This document shows, piece by piece, positions 16,306 through 25,496 of a stretch of DNA of 64,000 nt. The notes under the pieces are model-generated. The model was not told the origin of the DNA and did no database searches. It was given only the letters and a program-made list of their open reading frames with translations. A program made the translations under genes and the position numbers. The stretch lies in contig NZ_JACCBB010000001.1 in NCBI RefSeq assembly GCF_013409345.1, positions 744,001 to 808,000 of the forward strand, written 5' to 3'. Position 1 is the stretch's first letter. Each line of letters starts with the position of its first letter. Source of the DNA: Kineococcus aurantiacus. GTDB lineage: Bacteria > Actinomycetota > Actinomycetes > Actinomycetales > Kineococcaceae.

Positions 16306-18210
16306 TCAGGCCCCGCCCTGCGCCCGTTCCTGCCACGTCCGGCGCGCCTGCTCCAGCCGGAACAGCTCGGCTGAGGCCGCCTGGTACTCCGCGGCCTGCG
16401 CCGAGGGGTCCAGCCGCATCAGGGTGCGGCGGGCGTCGGCGACGGCGCGGGTCGCGGCCTGCCCGGCGAGGGCGGCCACCAGGGAACGCGCCCAGCGCTC
16501 CAGCTCCTCCTCGCTGGAGACGGGCAGGTCGCTGGCCGCGAGCTCGTCCACCAGGGCCGCGACCGGGCCCGCGGAGTACTCCAGGACCGCGGCCAGCCAC
16601 GCCGGCCCCTGCGGCGCCTCCACGGGCCCCCCGGCGGCCACCACCGCGTCGTGGACGGCGCGGTGGCCAGGGGCGCCGAAGGCGTCGGCCCCCAGCGCGT
16701 CGAAGACCTCCGCCACCGACCACGGCGCCTGCAGGGCGCAGGCCAGCACCTGCCGCTCCAGCTGGGCCACCGGGTCGGACAGGTCCACGGCCGGGCGCGG
16801 GGACGGCGCCGGCTGGGCCGCACCCCGCGGGGCCGGTCCCCGCGGGTGCGGGGTGCCGCCGGAGCCGCCCTGGGCGCTGCGGCGCACCCGGTCCAGCACG
16901 AAGCGCTCGTCGAGGAACCCCGTCCAGCGGTCCAGGTTGATGGCGTAGCGCTGCTGCAGGCCCCGGTCGCGGATCGCCCCGACGATGGGCGCGGCCGCGT
17001 CCAGCGCCGCCAGCCGGCCGCCCTCGGAGTCCAGGTCGAACCTCTCGATGGTGGAGCGGATGGCGAACTCGAACAGCGGCACCCGGCCCTCCACGAGCTG
17101 GGCCACCGCCGTCTCCCCCGCCGACAGGCGCAGCTCGCACGGGTCCTGCCCGCCGGGGGCGACCGCGACGTACGTCTGGGCGCTGAAGCGCTGGTCCAGC
17201 TCGTAGGCCTTCATGGCGGCCTTCTGCCCGGCGGCGTCGCCGTCGAAGGTGAAGACGACCTCGGCCGAGGCGTCGGCCTCCCCCAGCATCCGCTGGACGA
17301 TCCGCGCGTGGTCCTCCCCGAAGGCCGTCCCGCACGTCGCCACGGCCGTCCCGACCCCGGACAGGTGGCAGGCCATGACGTCGGTGTAGCCCTCGACGAC
17401 GACGACGCGCTTGGTGCGGGCGATCTCCCGCTTGGCCAGGTCCAGCCCGTACAGGGCCTGCGACTTCTTGTAGACCGGCGTCTCGGGCGAGTTCAGGTAC
17501 TTGGCCTCGATGCGGTCGTCGTCGAACAGCCGGCGCGCGCCGAAGGCGACGGTGTGCCCGGACACGTCGCGGATCGGCCAGACGAGGCGGCCCCGGAACC
17601 GGTCGTACAGCCCGCGCTGGCCCTGCCCGGCCAGGCCGGAGGTGACCAGCTCCTCCTCGCCGTACCCCTTGGCGCGCAACTGCCGCAGCAGCGCGTCGCC
17701 GGTGCCCGGGGCGAAACCCACCCCGAAGCGCGCGGCGTCCTCGCGGCTGAAGCCGCGGGCGGCCAGGAAGGCCCGCGCGGTCTCGGCCGGCCCGTCGGCC
17801 TCCAGCTGGCGGGCGTAGAACTCCTCGGCGACCTGGTGCATGGCCAGCAGCCGCTGGCGCTGGCCGGCGGTGCCCGCGGGGCGCTGGGCGGTGCGGCCGC
17901 CGTCGTCGACGTAGCGCAGCTGGACCCCGGCGCGCTGGGCCAGGCGCTCGACGGCGTCGGCGAAGCCCAGGCCGTCGATCTTCATGACGAACTCGATGGC
18001 GTCGCCGGACTCCCCGCAGCCGAAGCAGCGCCAGCGACCGGTCGCGGGGCGGACGGTGAAGCTGGGCGTGCGCTCGTCGTGGAAGGGGCACAGGCCCTTG
18101 AAGGAGCCCACGCCGCCCGAGCGGAGGGTGACCTGCTCCCCGACGACCTCGTCGAGCCGCACCCGCTCCTTGACCGTCAGCAGATCGTCTGGATGGATGC
18201 GCCCGGCCAC
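16306..18210 (-). CDS. dnaG: DNA primase
   Basis: 634 aa, close to the usual size. Zinc-ribbon CHC2 with C41, H44, C62, C65 in CPFHDERTPSF and RCFGCG; catalytic core; TOPRIM domain with VVVVEGYTDVMACH and the DGDAAGQKAA metal site; C-terminal helicase-binding region preceded by a Gly/Pro-rich linker. It synthesises the RNA primers for replication forks and loads through DnaB. GTG 18210 is 6 nt behind TACACT, and the zinc domain begins there, although the frame is open for 410 codons upstream. Divergent from the sulfhydrylase gene, 51 bp away. Confidence 0.97.
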   Translation of the reverse strand: MAGRIHPDDLLTVKERVRLDEVVGEQVTLRSGGVGSFKGLCPFHDERTPSFTVRPATGRWRCFGCGESGDAIEFVMKIDGLGFADAVERLAQRAGVQLRYVDDGGRTAQRPAGTAGQRQRLLAMHQVAEEFYARQLEADGPAETARAFLAARGFSREDAARFGVGFAPGTGDALLRQLRAKGYGEEELVTSGLAGQGQRGLYDRFRGRLVWPIRDVSGHTVAFGARRLFDDDRIEAKYLNSPETPVYKKSQALYGLDLAKREIARTKRVVVVEGYTDVMACHLSGVGTAVATCGTAFGEDHARIVQRMLGEADASAEVVFTFDGDAAGQKAAMKAYELDQRFSAQTYVAVAPGGQDPCELRLSAGETAVAQLVEGRVPLFEFAIRSTIERFDLDSEGGRLAALDAAAPIVGAIRDRGLQQRYAINLDRWTGFLDERFVLDRVRRSAQGGSGGTPHPRGPAPRGAAQPAPSPRPAVDLSDPVAQLERQVLACALQAPWSVAEVFDALGADAFGAPGHRAVHDAVVAAGGPVEAPQGPAWLAAVLEYSAGPVAALVDELAASDLPVSSEEELERWARSLVAALAGQAATRAVADARRTLMRLDPSAQAAEYQAASAELFRLEQARRTWQERAQGGA

Positions 18211-18216
18211 GGGGGG

Positions 18217-18255
18217 AGTGTAGGCGCCGGGCCCGACACGGACGGGTGGCAGGAT
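18217..18255. promoter_or_regulatory. Divergent leaderless promoters of dnaG and metY-like gene
   Basis: Minus strand: TACACT (18222-18217), 6 C residues, then GTG 18210. Plus strand: CAGGAT (18250-18255), CGCCCC, then GTG 18262. Both spacings are exactly 6 nt. The two promoters must overlap in their upstream halves. Confidence 0.6.
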
Positions 18256-18261
18256 CGCCCC

Positions 18262-19581
18262 GTGAGCAGTGAGCAGAGCAGCGAGCGCAGCACCGACCGC
18301 AGCTGGGGCTTCCGCACCCGCGCCGTCCACGCCGGGGCCGTCCCGGAGCCGACGACGGGCGCGCGGGCGGTCCCGATCTTCCAGACGACCAGCTTCGTCT
18401 TCGAGGACGCCGCCGACGCCGCGAACCTCTTCGCGCTGCAGAAGTACGGCAACATCTACTCGCGCATCTCCAACCCCACCGTCGCCGCCCTGGAGGAGCG
18501 GGTCGCCTCCCTCGAGGGCGGTCTGGGGGCCCTGGCCTGCGCCAGCGGGCAGTCCGCGGAGTTCCTCACCTTCGCCGCACTGGCCGGCGCCGGGGACCAC
18601 GTCGTCGCCTCGAACAACCTCTACGGCGGGACGGTCACCCAGCTCGACGTCACGCTGCGCCGCTTCGGCGTCGACACGGTGTTCGTCGACCCCGAGCCGG
18701 AGACCGTGCGCGCGGCCATCACCGACCGCACGCGGTTCGTCTTCACCGAGCTGGTCGCCAACCCCTCCACGGTGGTCGCCGACGTCCGGGCGCTGGCCGA
18801 CGTCGCCCACGAGGCCGGGATCCCGCTCGTCGTCGACGCCACGACGGCCACCCCGTACCTGTGCCGGCCCATCGAGCACGGCGCGGACATCGTCATCCAC
18901 TCCGCGACGAAGTTCCTCGGCGGCCACGGCACGACGCTGGGCGGCGTCGTCGTCGACGCCGGCACCTTCCCGTGGGACAACGGCAAGTTCCCCGCGATGA
19001 CCGAACCGGTCGCCTCCTACGGGGGGCTGTCGTGGTGGGGGAACTTCGCCGAGTACGGGTTCCTCACCAAGCTGCGCAGCGAGCAGCTGCGCGACATCGG
19101 CGCGACGCTGTCGCCGCACTCGGCGTTCCTGCTGCTCATGGGCGTCGAGACGCTGCCGCAGCGGATGCGCGAGCACGTCGCCAACGCCCGCAGGGTCGCC
19201 GCCTGGCTGGAGGCCGACGAGCGGGTGTCCTGGGTGCGCTACTCCGGGCTGCCCTCGCACCCGCACCACGCGCGCGCGGAGAAGTACCTGCCCGAAGGTC
19301 CCGGCGCGGTGTTCTCCTTCGGCGTCGTCGGCGGCCGCGCGGCCGGGGAGCGGTTCATCGACAGCGTCCAGCTCTGCTCGCACCTGGCGAACATCGGCGA
19401 CGCCCGCACGCTCGTCCTGCACCCGGCCTCCACGACGCACCAGCAGCTGTCGGCCGAGCAGCTGACCTCGGCCGGGGTGCCGGAGGACCTCATCCGGATC
19501 AGCGTGGGTCTGGAGGACGTCGAGGACGTCCTGTGGGACCTGGACCAGGCCCTGTCCGCCGCCGTGAAGGAGAACCGGTGA
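18262..19581 (+). CDS. metY: O-acetylhomoserine aminocarboxypropyltransferase (sulfhydrylase)
   Basis: 439 aa, within the 420-440 typical of MetY and longer than cystathionine enzymes. Makes homocysteine from O-acetylhomoserine and sulfide, a PLP reaction in the cytosol. The PLP lysine is K217 in [16 protein letters not shown], and [16 protein letters not shown] and SLHLASTTH-like segments ([10 protein letters not shown]) are MetY-like. N-terminal [20 protein letters not shown] is typical. The stop codon overlaps the start of the CoA-binding gene (GTGA), a pairing I know from other Actinobacteria. Confidence 0.93.
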   Translation: MSSEQSSERSTDRSWGFRTRAVHAGAVPEPTTGARAVPIFQTTSFVFEDAADAANLFALQKYGNIYSRISNPTVAALEERVASLEGGLGALACASGQSAEFLTFAALAGAGDHVVASNNLYGGTVTQLDVTLRRFGVDTVFVDPEPETVRAAITDRTRFVFTELVANPSTVVADVRALADVAHEAGIPLVVDATTATPYLCRPIEHGADIVIHSATKFLGGHGTTLGGVVVDAGTFPWDNGKFPAMTEPVASYGGLSWWGNFAEYGFLTKLRSEQLRDIGATLSPHSAFLLLMGVETLPQRMREHVANARRVAAWLEADERVSWVRYSGLPSHPHHARAEKYLPEGPGAVFSFGVVGGRAAGERFIDSVQLCSHLANIGDARTLVLHPASTTHQQLSAEQLTSAGVPEDLIRISVGLEDVEDVLWDLDQALSAAVKENR

Positions 19582-20189
19582 CCGAGCAGCACCTCCCCGA
19601 CGCGAGCCTCGACACCGGCAGCGTCGCCGCCCCGCAGGCCCTGCGGGAGGCCGCGGCCGACGCCGCCGCCGCGACCGGCTCCAAGGACGCCCCCGCCGCG
19701 TCGGGGTCGTCGGGGTCCTGGACCGCGCCCAGCGCCGGTGAGCGGCTGCGGATCCTGCGCCGCACGAAGACCGTCGCGATCCTGGGCGCCTCGAACAAGC
19801 CCTCGCGCGCCTCGTACTTCGTCGAGACGTACCTGCTGGCCGACTCCGACTTCGAGCTGTGGTTCGTCAACCCCAACGAGACCGAGGTTCTGGGCCGGCC
19901 CAGCTACCCGTCGTTGGAGGCACTGCCCGGGGTCCCCGACCTCGTCGACGTGTTCCGCCGCCCCAGCGAGCTGGACGCCGTCCTCGACGACGTCATCGCC
20001 GTCGGCTCGCCGGTGATGTGGATGCAGCTGGGCCTGGCCGACGAGGCCGTGGCCCGGCGCGGGGCCGAGCACGGGGTGACGGTCGTCATGAACCGCTGCC
20101 TGAAGATCGAGCACGCCCGCTTCCACGGCGGGCTGCACCTGGCCGGTTTCGACACGGGCGTGATCTCCTCCCGGCGCCGGGCCCGCTGA
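19578..20189 (+). CDS. CoA-binding domain (Rossmann) protein
   Basis: 203 aa from GTG 19578, four bases inside the sulfhydrylase gene. The first 55 residues are Ala/Ser-rich and probably disordered. The CoA_binding_2 domain (about 60-200) starts TKTVAILGASNKPSRASY, a succinyl-CoA-synthetase-like nucleotide fold, and contains VFRRPSELDAVLDDVIAVGSP, MWMQLG and VMNRCLKIEH. Related single-domain proteins bind CoA or act with methionine/sulfur genes; the coupling to MetY suggests a role in cysteine or homocysteine metabolism, but no reaction is known. Confidence 0.88.
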   Translation: MTEQHLPDASLDTGSVAAPQALREAAADAAAATGSKDAPAASGSSGSWTAPSAGERLRILRRTKTVAILGASNKPSRASYFVETYLLADSDFELWFVNPNETEVLGRPSYPSLEALPGVPDLVDVFRRPSELDAVLDDVIAVGSPVMWMQLGLADEAVARRGAEHGVTVVMNRCLKIEHARFHGGLHLAGFDTGVISSRRRAR

Positions 20190-20204
20190 GGCCCGGCCCC
20201 GGGC

Positions 20205-21458
20205 TCAGGCCGTGAGCCGGTCGTGCCAGGCCAGCGCCGACACGTCCGTCAGCGACGCCACCTGGTCCACCACGACCCGCAGGCGGGCGGCGTCGTCGAC
20301 GGCGTCGTGGTGGTCCTCGCGGAACGGCGGCTCCAGGACGTCCGGGCCCTGCTCGACGAGGGCGGCCACGAGCTCGTGCAGCAGCTCGCGCTGGCGGGCG
20401 TAGAACGGCTGCCGCTCCTGGGCGCTCATGACGAACGTCGCCGCGACGCCCTTGAGCACCGCGACCTCCAGGGCCGTCTCCTCGGGCACCACCACGTCGG
20501 CGGCGTACCGGGTCAGCCGGCCGTCGCCGTGGCGCGCGCGGGTCGCGTGCTCGGCGGCGTTGGCGAACCGGCCGATGAGCTGGGACGTCATGTCCTTCAG
20601 CGCCGCCAGGTGGCGGCGGCCGCCGAACACCTCCCCCGGCTGCTCCGCGGCCCAGAACCGGGACGAGGACAGCCGCCACAGCGCGGCGTCGACGGCCTCG
20701 TCGGAGGCGTCAGCGACGTACCAGTCGCGGACCTGGGCGGCCACGCGGGCGCGGATCTCGGCCCGCTGCAACCAGTCCAGCCGCACGTGCCCCGCGACGA
20801 CGGCGTCCTCGACGTCGTGGACCGAGTACGCGACGTCGTCGGCGAAGTCCATGACCTGCGCCTCGACGCACGGGCGGTTCTCCGGGGCCCCGTCGCGCAG
20901 CCACGCGAAGACGTCGGCGTCGTCGGCGTAGGCGCCGAACTTGGACGTGGCGCGCGGCGCCTTGCCGTGCAGCCACGGGTACTTCGTGGCGGCGTCCAGG
21001 CTGGCGCGGGTCAGGTTCAGCCCGACGGGTGAGCCGTCGGCGGCGACCGACTTCGGTTCCAGCCGGGTCAGGATCCGCAGCGTCTGCGCGTTGCCCTCGA
21101 ACCCGCCGACGTGCGCCGCGGCCTCGGCGAGCGCCCGCTCACCGTTGTGCCCGAACGGCGGGTGCCCCAGGTCGTGCGCCAGGCACGCGGTGTCGACGAC
21201 GTCGGGGTCGCAGCCGAGCGCGGCGCCCAGCTCGCGGCCGACCTGGGCGACCTCGAGGGAGTGGGTCAGCCGGTTGCGGACGAAGTCGTCGGTGCCCGGC
21301 CCGACGACCTGCGTCTTGGCCGCCAGCCGCCGCAGCGCCGAGGAGTGCAGGACGCGGGCGCGGTCGCGCATGAACGCGCTGCGGGCGTGCGTCTTGGGCG
21401 GTTCGGGCGCCCAGCGCGCGACGTCGGCCGCCGCGTAGCCCGGGCCGTCGCCGCTCAT
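20205..21458 (-). CDS. dgt: Deoxyguanosinetriphosphate triphosphohydrolase-like protein
   Basis: 417 aa HD-superfamily dNTPase; hydrolyses dNTPs to deoxynucleosides and triphosphate. Metal-binding residues: H66 in [13 protein letters not shown]95-D96 and H104 in [14 protein letters not shown], and the later [16 protein letters not shown]. It resembles the actinobacterial dNTPase family often annotated next to dnaG. Its ATG overlaps the dusB stop (ATGA), so it is the last gene of a usp-dusB-dgt operon. It converges with the CoA-binding gene, only 15 bases apart. Confidence 0.95.
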   Translation of the reverse strand: MSGDGPGYAAADVARWAPEPPKTHARSAFMRDRARVLHSSALRRLAAKTQVVGPGTDDFVRNRLTHSLEVAQVGRELGAALGCDPDVVDTACLAHDLGHPPFGHNGERALAEAAAHVGGFEGNAQTLRILTRLEPKSVAADGSPVGLNLTRASLDAATKYPWLHGKAPRATSKFGAYADDADVFAWLRDGAPENRPCVEAQVMDFADDVAYSVHDVEDAVVAGHVRLDWLQRAEIRARVAAQVRDWYVADASDEAVDAALWRLSSSRFWAAEQPGEVFGGRRHLAALKDMTSQLIGRFANAAEHATRARHGDGRLTRYAADVVVPEETALEVAVLKGVAATFVMSAQERQPFYARQRELLHELVAALVEQGPDVLEPPFREDHHDAVDDAARLRVVVDQVASLTDVSALAWHDRLTA

Positions 21459-22621
21459 CCGCCGGACACCGACAGCTCGGCCTGGCGGATCATCTCGGCG
21501 GCGACGCCGGTCAGCTCCTGGCTCTCGAGCCAGCCCTCGGGCAGGGCGACCTTCGCCTGCGGCGACCCGGCGCGGCCCCGGGCCCCCTCGGCGGCCTCCC
21601 CCGGGTAGGGCTGGTCGAGGTCGAGGTCGGCGATGAGCTCGTCGAGGGCGTCGAGGGTGTCGACGAGACCGAGCTTGGCGCGCATGTCCCCGCCGACGGC
21701 GTAGCCCTTGAAGTACCAGGAGACGTGCTTGCGGATGTCCCGGCAGCCGCGCAGCTCGTCCTCGTAGAAGTCGCACAGCAGCTCGGCGTGCCGGCGCAGC
21801 ACGCGGGTCACCTCCCGCAGCCCCGGCTTGACGCGCTCGGGGCGGCCCGCGAAACCGGCTTCGAGGTCGGCGAACAGCCAGGGCCGGCCCAGGCAGCCGC
21901 GGCCCACGACCACCCCGTCGACCCCGGTGCGCCGCACCATCTCCAGGGCGTCCTCGGCGCTCCAGACGTCGCCGTTGCCCAGGACGGGGATCGTGGTGAC
22001 GGTGTCGCGCAGCCGCGCGATGGCGTCCCAGTCGGCCGTGCCGGAGTAGTGCTGGGAGGCCGTCCGGCCGTGCAGCGCGACGGCCGCGACGCCCTCCTCC
22101 TCGGCGGCCTTGCCGGCCTGCAGGTAGGTCAGGTGGTCGTCGTCGATGCCCTTGCGCATCTTCACGGTCAGCGGGACGCCGCCCTTGGCGGCCTCCCGCA
22201 CGGCGCCGCGGACGATGTCGCGGAACAGCCCGGCCTTCCACGGCAGCGCCGACCCGCCGCCCTTGCGGGTGACCTTGGGGACGGGGCAGCCGAAGTTGAG
22301 GTCGACGTGGTCGGCGAGGTCCTCGGCGACGATCATCTCGACGGCCTTGGCGACGGTGAGCGGGTCGACGCCGTAGAGCTGCAGGCTGCGCGGGGACTCG
22401 TCGGGTTCGAAGGTGATGAGCCGCATGGTCTCGGGGGTGCGCTCGACGAGGGCGCGCGAGGTGATCATCTCGCTGACGTAGAAGCCCTCACCCTGCTCGC
22501 GGCACAGCCGGCGGTACGCGGAGTTGGTGATCCCGGCCATCGGCGCCAGGACGACGGGCGTCGAGGAGACGAGCGGGCCGATCCTCAGCGGCCGGGCGGC
22601 GGTCAGCGTGGGTGCACTCAC
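21455..22621 (-). CDS. dusB: tRNA-dihydrouridine synthase B
   Basis: 388 aa FMN enzyme reducing uridines in the tRNA D-loop. N-terminal TIM barrel begins [18 protein letters not shown]; catalytic cysteine is C112 in [18 protein letters not shown] phosphate binding at VLGNGDVWS and [16 protein letters not shown] 22621 sits in a GTGA overlap with the upstream usp stop codon. The C-terminus (about 330-388) is a little longer than in E. coli. Confidence 0.96.
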   Translation of the reverse strand: MSAPTLTAARPLRIGPLVSSTPVVLAPMAGITNSAYRRLCREQGEGFYVSEMITSRALVERTPETMRLITFEPDESPRSLQLYGVDPLTVAKAVEMIVAEDLADHVDLNFGCPVPKVTRKGGGSALPWKAGLFRDIVRGAVREAAKGGVPLTVKMRKGIDDDHLTYLQAGKAAEEEGVAAVALHGRTASQHYSGTADWDAIARLRDTVTTIPVLGNGDVWSAEDALEMVRRTGVDGVVVGRGCLGRPWLFADLEAGFAGRPERVKPGLREVTRVLRRHAELLCDFYEDELRGCRDIRKHVSWYFKGYAVGGDMRAKLGLVDTLDALDELIADLDLDQPYPGEAAEGARGRAGSPQAKVALPEGWLESQELTGVAAEMIRQAELSVSGG

Positions 22622-23052
22622 GCCCCCATTGTGACCGCTTCGGCGGGTGCCGGGCGGCCGGCGCCGCCGGGCTCGGGCACGGACAGCACGGGGCAGGGGG
22701 CGTCGAGGACGACGAGGCGGGCGCGGCCGCCCAGGAGGTCGTCGACGCCGCGGCGGGCCAGGCCCACGACGAGCAGCGCGGCGCGCTCGCGCTCGGCGAG
22801 GTCGAGCAGGGCCTCGGTGAGGTCGGCGCCCTCCGGCGGCAGCCGCACGTCGAGACCGCCCAGCGCGGTGCGGCAGCGCAGCAGCAGGCCGTCGGGCAGC
22901 GGCGCGGCGGCCACGACGGTCAGGGCGCCGCGGCGCAGCCGGGCCTGGGCGAGCGCCTCGAGGACGGCGTGCTCGTCGCCCGGTTCGTAGCCGACGACCA
23001 CCAGGGGGTGCTGGACCGGGCGCTGCGGGTGGTGGTGCCTCGGATCGCACAT
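22618..23052 (-). CDS. Universal stress protein (UspA) domain protein
   Basis: 144 aa. It begins LVVVGYEPGDEHAVLEALAQAR and ends LLGGRARLVVLDAPCPVLSV, the UspA alpha/beta fold with the ATP-loop region VVGLARRGVDDLLGG; the usual G-x2-G-x9-G-S/T spacing is only partly kept. ATG 23052 is preceded by GAGGGAG. It is the promoter-proximal gene of the usp-dusB-dgt operon, with a -10 at 23099-23094 and a -35 lying inside the LacI-type palindrome. Confidence 0.82.
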   Translation of the reverse strand: MCDPRHHHPQRPVQHPLVVVGYEPGDEHAVLEALAQARLRRGALTVVAAAPLPDGLLLRCRTALGGLDVRLPPEGADLTEALLDLAERERAALLVVGLARRGVDDLLGGRARLVVLDAPCPVLSVPEPGGAGRPAPAEAVTMGA

Positions 23053-23093
23053 CAGGACGCTCCCTCGCGACGGTGGATCTGCTCCGGGTGTGG

Positions 23094-23123
23094 ACCCTAG
23101 AATCACGACAAGCGCTTGCGCAA
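23094..23123 (-). promoter_or_regulatory. Predicted usp-dusB-dgt promoter
   Basis: Minus-strand TTGCGC (23123-23118), 18-bp spacer, TAGGGT (23099-23094). The -35 is inside the 26-bp palindrome, so a bound LacI protein would block it. Confidence 0.6.
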
Positions 23124-23132
23124 GCGCTTGTC
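23107..23132. promoter_or_regulatory. 26-bp perfect palindrome, predicted LacI-family operator
   Basis: Two AAGCGCTT octamers (23110-23117 and 23122-23129) with 12 bp between centres and GCGC between them, flanked by GAC and GTC: the whole 26 bp is its own reverse complement. AAnCGnTT is the usual LacI-family core. It lies between usp and the LacI gene. Confidence 0.75.
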
Positions 23133-23190
23133 CGGGGTGTTGCGAGACCGTGACGGTCCGGTTCCGGCGGAGGCGAGGAGGCTGACGACC

Positions 23191-24228
23191 GTGGTGACGA
23201 TGGCGGACGTGGCGCGGCTGGCGGGGGTGAACGCGTCGACGGTCTCGCACGTGCTCAACGGCACCCGGACCGTCAGCGGACCCACCCGGGAGGCCGTGCT
23301 CGACGCGGTCGCCCGCACCGGCTACCGGCAGAACACCCTGGCGCGGTCTCTGGCCCGCTCCTCCACGACGACCCTGGGCCTGGCCAGCCGGTTCGTCTCC
23401 AACCCGCACTTCGCCGACCTGGTGACCTCCATCGAGTCCACCGCCCGGCGCGCCGGCTACTCCCTCGTCCTGGCCGACACCCACGACGACCCCGCGCAGG
23501 AGCTGCGCGCCGTCCACGAGCTCGCCGACCGCCGCGTCGACGGGCTGCTCCTGGCCCCCTCCGTGCACGCCGTCGACGAGGCCCTGCCCTTCCTGGCCCG
23601 CGCGGGGATCCCCACCGTCCTGCTGGACCGCTTCGCCGACTGCGTCTTCGACCAGGTCGCGCCCGAGAACACCGACGCGACGGCCCTGCTCACCGCCCAC
23701 CTCGCCGACGCCGGGCACACGTCCGTGGCGTTCGTGGCCGGCCTGGCCGGGCTCAGCTCCACGTCCGAGCGCACCGCCGGGTTCCACCGCGTCGTCCGCG
23801 AGCGGGGCCTGGACGGCGTGGTGCTCGACGGCCGCAGCGAGACCCCCGTGGCCGAGGCCGCCGTCCTGTCGGCGTTCGCCTCCCCCGGCCACCCCACCGC
23901 CGTCGTCGTGGGCAACAACTCCATGACCGTCGGGGCGCTGCGCGCCCTGCGGACCCTGCGCCTGCGCATCCCGGACGACGTCGCCCTCGTCTGCTACGAC
24001 GACCCCGAGTGGGCCGACCTCGTCGACCCGCCCCTGACCGCGATCCACCAGGACGTGCCCGCGATGGCGACCCGCGCCGTCACGATGATCCTCGAGCGCC
24101 TGGCCGGCACGGCCCCCGCCGCCCCCCGCCGCGAACGCATCCGCCCCACCTTCCGGCACCGCGCCTCCTGCGGCTGTGCCGGGCCGGTCCGCCACGACCG
24201 CGGGGAGCTCCTCACCCCCGTGCCGTGA
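23191..24228 (+). CDS. LacI-family transcriptional regulator
   Basis: 345 aa from GTG 23191, with GAGGAGG ending 9 bases upstream. Residues 3-25 are the LacI HTH (TMADVARLAGVNASTVSHVL), with the hinge SLARSSTTTLGL near 55 and a periplasmic-binding-like effector domain from about 62 (ALVCYDDPEWADLV near 265). The C-terminal CGC motif is followed by an unusual basic/Pro tail. The effector, probably a sugar, is unknown. Its palindrome covers the -35 of the divergent usp-dusB-dgt operon, so it may control itself and these genes. Its 3' end overlaps benE by 17 bases. Confidence 0.93.
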   Translation: MVTMADVARLAGVNASTVSHVLNGTRTVSGPTREAVLDAVARTGYRQNTLARSLARSSTTTLGLASRFVSNPHFADLVTSIESTARRAGYSLVLADTHDDPAQELRAVHELADRRVDGLLLAPSVHAVDEALPFLARAGIPTVLLDRFADCVFDQVAPENTDATALLTAHLADAGHTSVAFVAGLAGLSSTSERTAGFHRVVRERGLDGVVLDGRSETPVAEAAVLSAFASPGHPTAVVVGNNSMTVGALRALRTLRLRIPDDVALVCYDDPEWADLVDPPLTAIHQDVPAMATRAVTMILERLAGTAPAAPRRERIRPTFRHRASCGCAGPVRHDRGELLTPVP

Positions 24229-25432
24229 GGGGTGCCGCGGGCCGGGAGGTCCACGCGAAGACGGCCAGGCCGGCGACCAGGCCCCAGAACGCGCTGCCGA
24301 CGCCGGCGAAGGTGAGGCCGGAGGCGACCACGGCGAACGTCAGGCCCGCGGTGAGGCGGTGGGCGGCGTCGGCGAGCGCGGAGACGAGGCCGCCGACGAA
24401 GGAGTCCAGCAGGGCCAGGCCGGCGACGGCTTCGACGAGGACGGGGTCGGTGTCCCCCACGAGGGCGGCGATGGGTGCGGCCAGCAGCCCCAGCAGCAGG
24501 TAGCCCGCGCCGCCGGCGAGCGCCGCGATCCAGCGGCGGGAGGGGTCGCGGCCGGCACCGGGGCCGGCGATGATGCCGGCGGCCAGGGCGGACAGGTTCA
24601 CGGCGTGCCCGCCGAACAGGGCCGCGGCGCCGCTGCCCAGGCCCGCGCCGAGCAGGACCCGGCCGGTGGGGACGTCGCGGTAGCCCAGGGTCTCCAGGAT
24701 GGTGAACCCGGGGATGTTCTGCCCGGCCATGGTCACGACGTACAGCGGGACCCCGAGGGAGACCAGGACGAAGGGGTCGAGGGCGGGGACGACGGGGACC
24801 AGGTGCGGGGTCCACGGCAGCGAGGCCGGTCCGGGCAGCCCGGCGACGGTGAACCCGAGGGCGAGGACCATCGCGGCGGGCACCGCGGCGGCGGGGGCCA
24901 GCCGGCGCAGCGCGAGCCAGACGAGGACGACGCACGCGGCCGCGAGGGGCCGGGCGCCGACGGCGGTGACGGGGGCCAGGCACAGGGGGAACAGCACCCC
25001 GGCCAGCAGCGCCCCGGCCACGGGGGTGGGGACGCGCCGCACGAGCCGGGCCAGCGCGGGCCAGGCGCCGGTGACGACGACGAGCAGGGCGCACAGGAGG
25101 AAGGCCCCGACGGCGGCCTCGATCGACCCGGTCCGCCCCTGCGCGGCGACGAGGAGCGCGGCCCCGGGGGTGGACCACACGAACGACAGCGGCAGCCGCG
25201 TCCGCCACGACAGCAGGCACGCCACGGCGCACTGGGCCAGGCACAGCGCGAGCAGCCCGGAGGCGGCCTGCCGCGGGCTCGCGCCGACGGCGGTGAACCC
25301 GGCGAGCACCAGGACGAAGGAGGAGGCGAAGCCGGTGACGGCGGCGACGGCACCGGCCGAGACGGGCCGGGTGAGCCCGCCGGGTCGGCGGTGCCTGCTG
25401 GGGCGGTGGTCCACGGGCCCCGATCCAACCAC
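24212..25432 (-). CDS. benE: BenE-family benzoate/H+ symporter-like transporter
   Basis: 406 aa with about 11-12 hydrophobic segments. Family markers: TGFASSFVLVLAGFTAVGAS in TM1, STPGAALLVAAQG, VVTMAGQNIPGF near residue 230, and GGHAVNLSALAAGIIAGPGA. BenE proteins move benzoate with protons, but no aromatic catabolic genes are nearby, so the substrate may differ. GTG 25432 or GTG 25414 could be the start. It converges with the LacI gene; co-regulation is not implied. Confidence 0.88.
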   Translation of the reverse strand: MVGSGPVDHRPSRHRRPGGLTRPVSAGAVAAVTGFASSFVLVLAGFTAVGASPRQAASGLLALCLAQCAVACLLSWRTRLPLSFVWSTPGAALLVAAQGRTGSIEAAVGAFLLCALLVVVTGAWPALARLVRRVPTPVAGALLAGVLFPLCLAPVTAVGARPLAAACVVLVWLALRRLAPAAAVPAAMVLALGFTVAGLPGPASLPWTPHLVPVVPALDPFVLVSLGVPLYVVTMAGQNIPGFTILETLGYRDVPTGRVLLGAGLGSGAAALFGGHAVNLSALAAGIIAGPGAGRDPSRRWIAALAGGAGYLLLGLLAAPIAALVGDTDPVLVEAVAGLALLDSFVGGLVSALADAAHRLTAGLTFAVVASGLTFAGVGSAFWGLVAGLAVFAWTSRPAAPLTARG

Positions 25433-25496
25433 CGGCGCGGGCCCCGCCCGTCCCGCCGGGGCGGGGCGGGCGGGGCGGGCGGGTGGGCGGGGACCC

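Noticed and set aside
18211-19440. Upstream extension of the dnaG frame by more than 400 codons
   Set aside because: It lies wholly opposite the metY gene, contains no primase sequence, and the zinc-ribbon domain begins at GTG 18210 behind a good -10.
24212-25432. A benzoate catabolic cluster around benE
   Set aside because: No ring-hydroxylating, catechol or 3-oxoadipate genes lie within the window.
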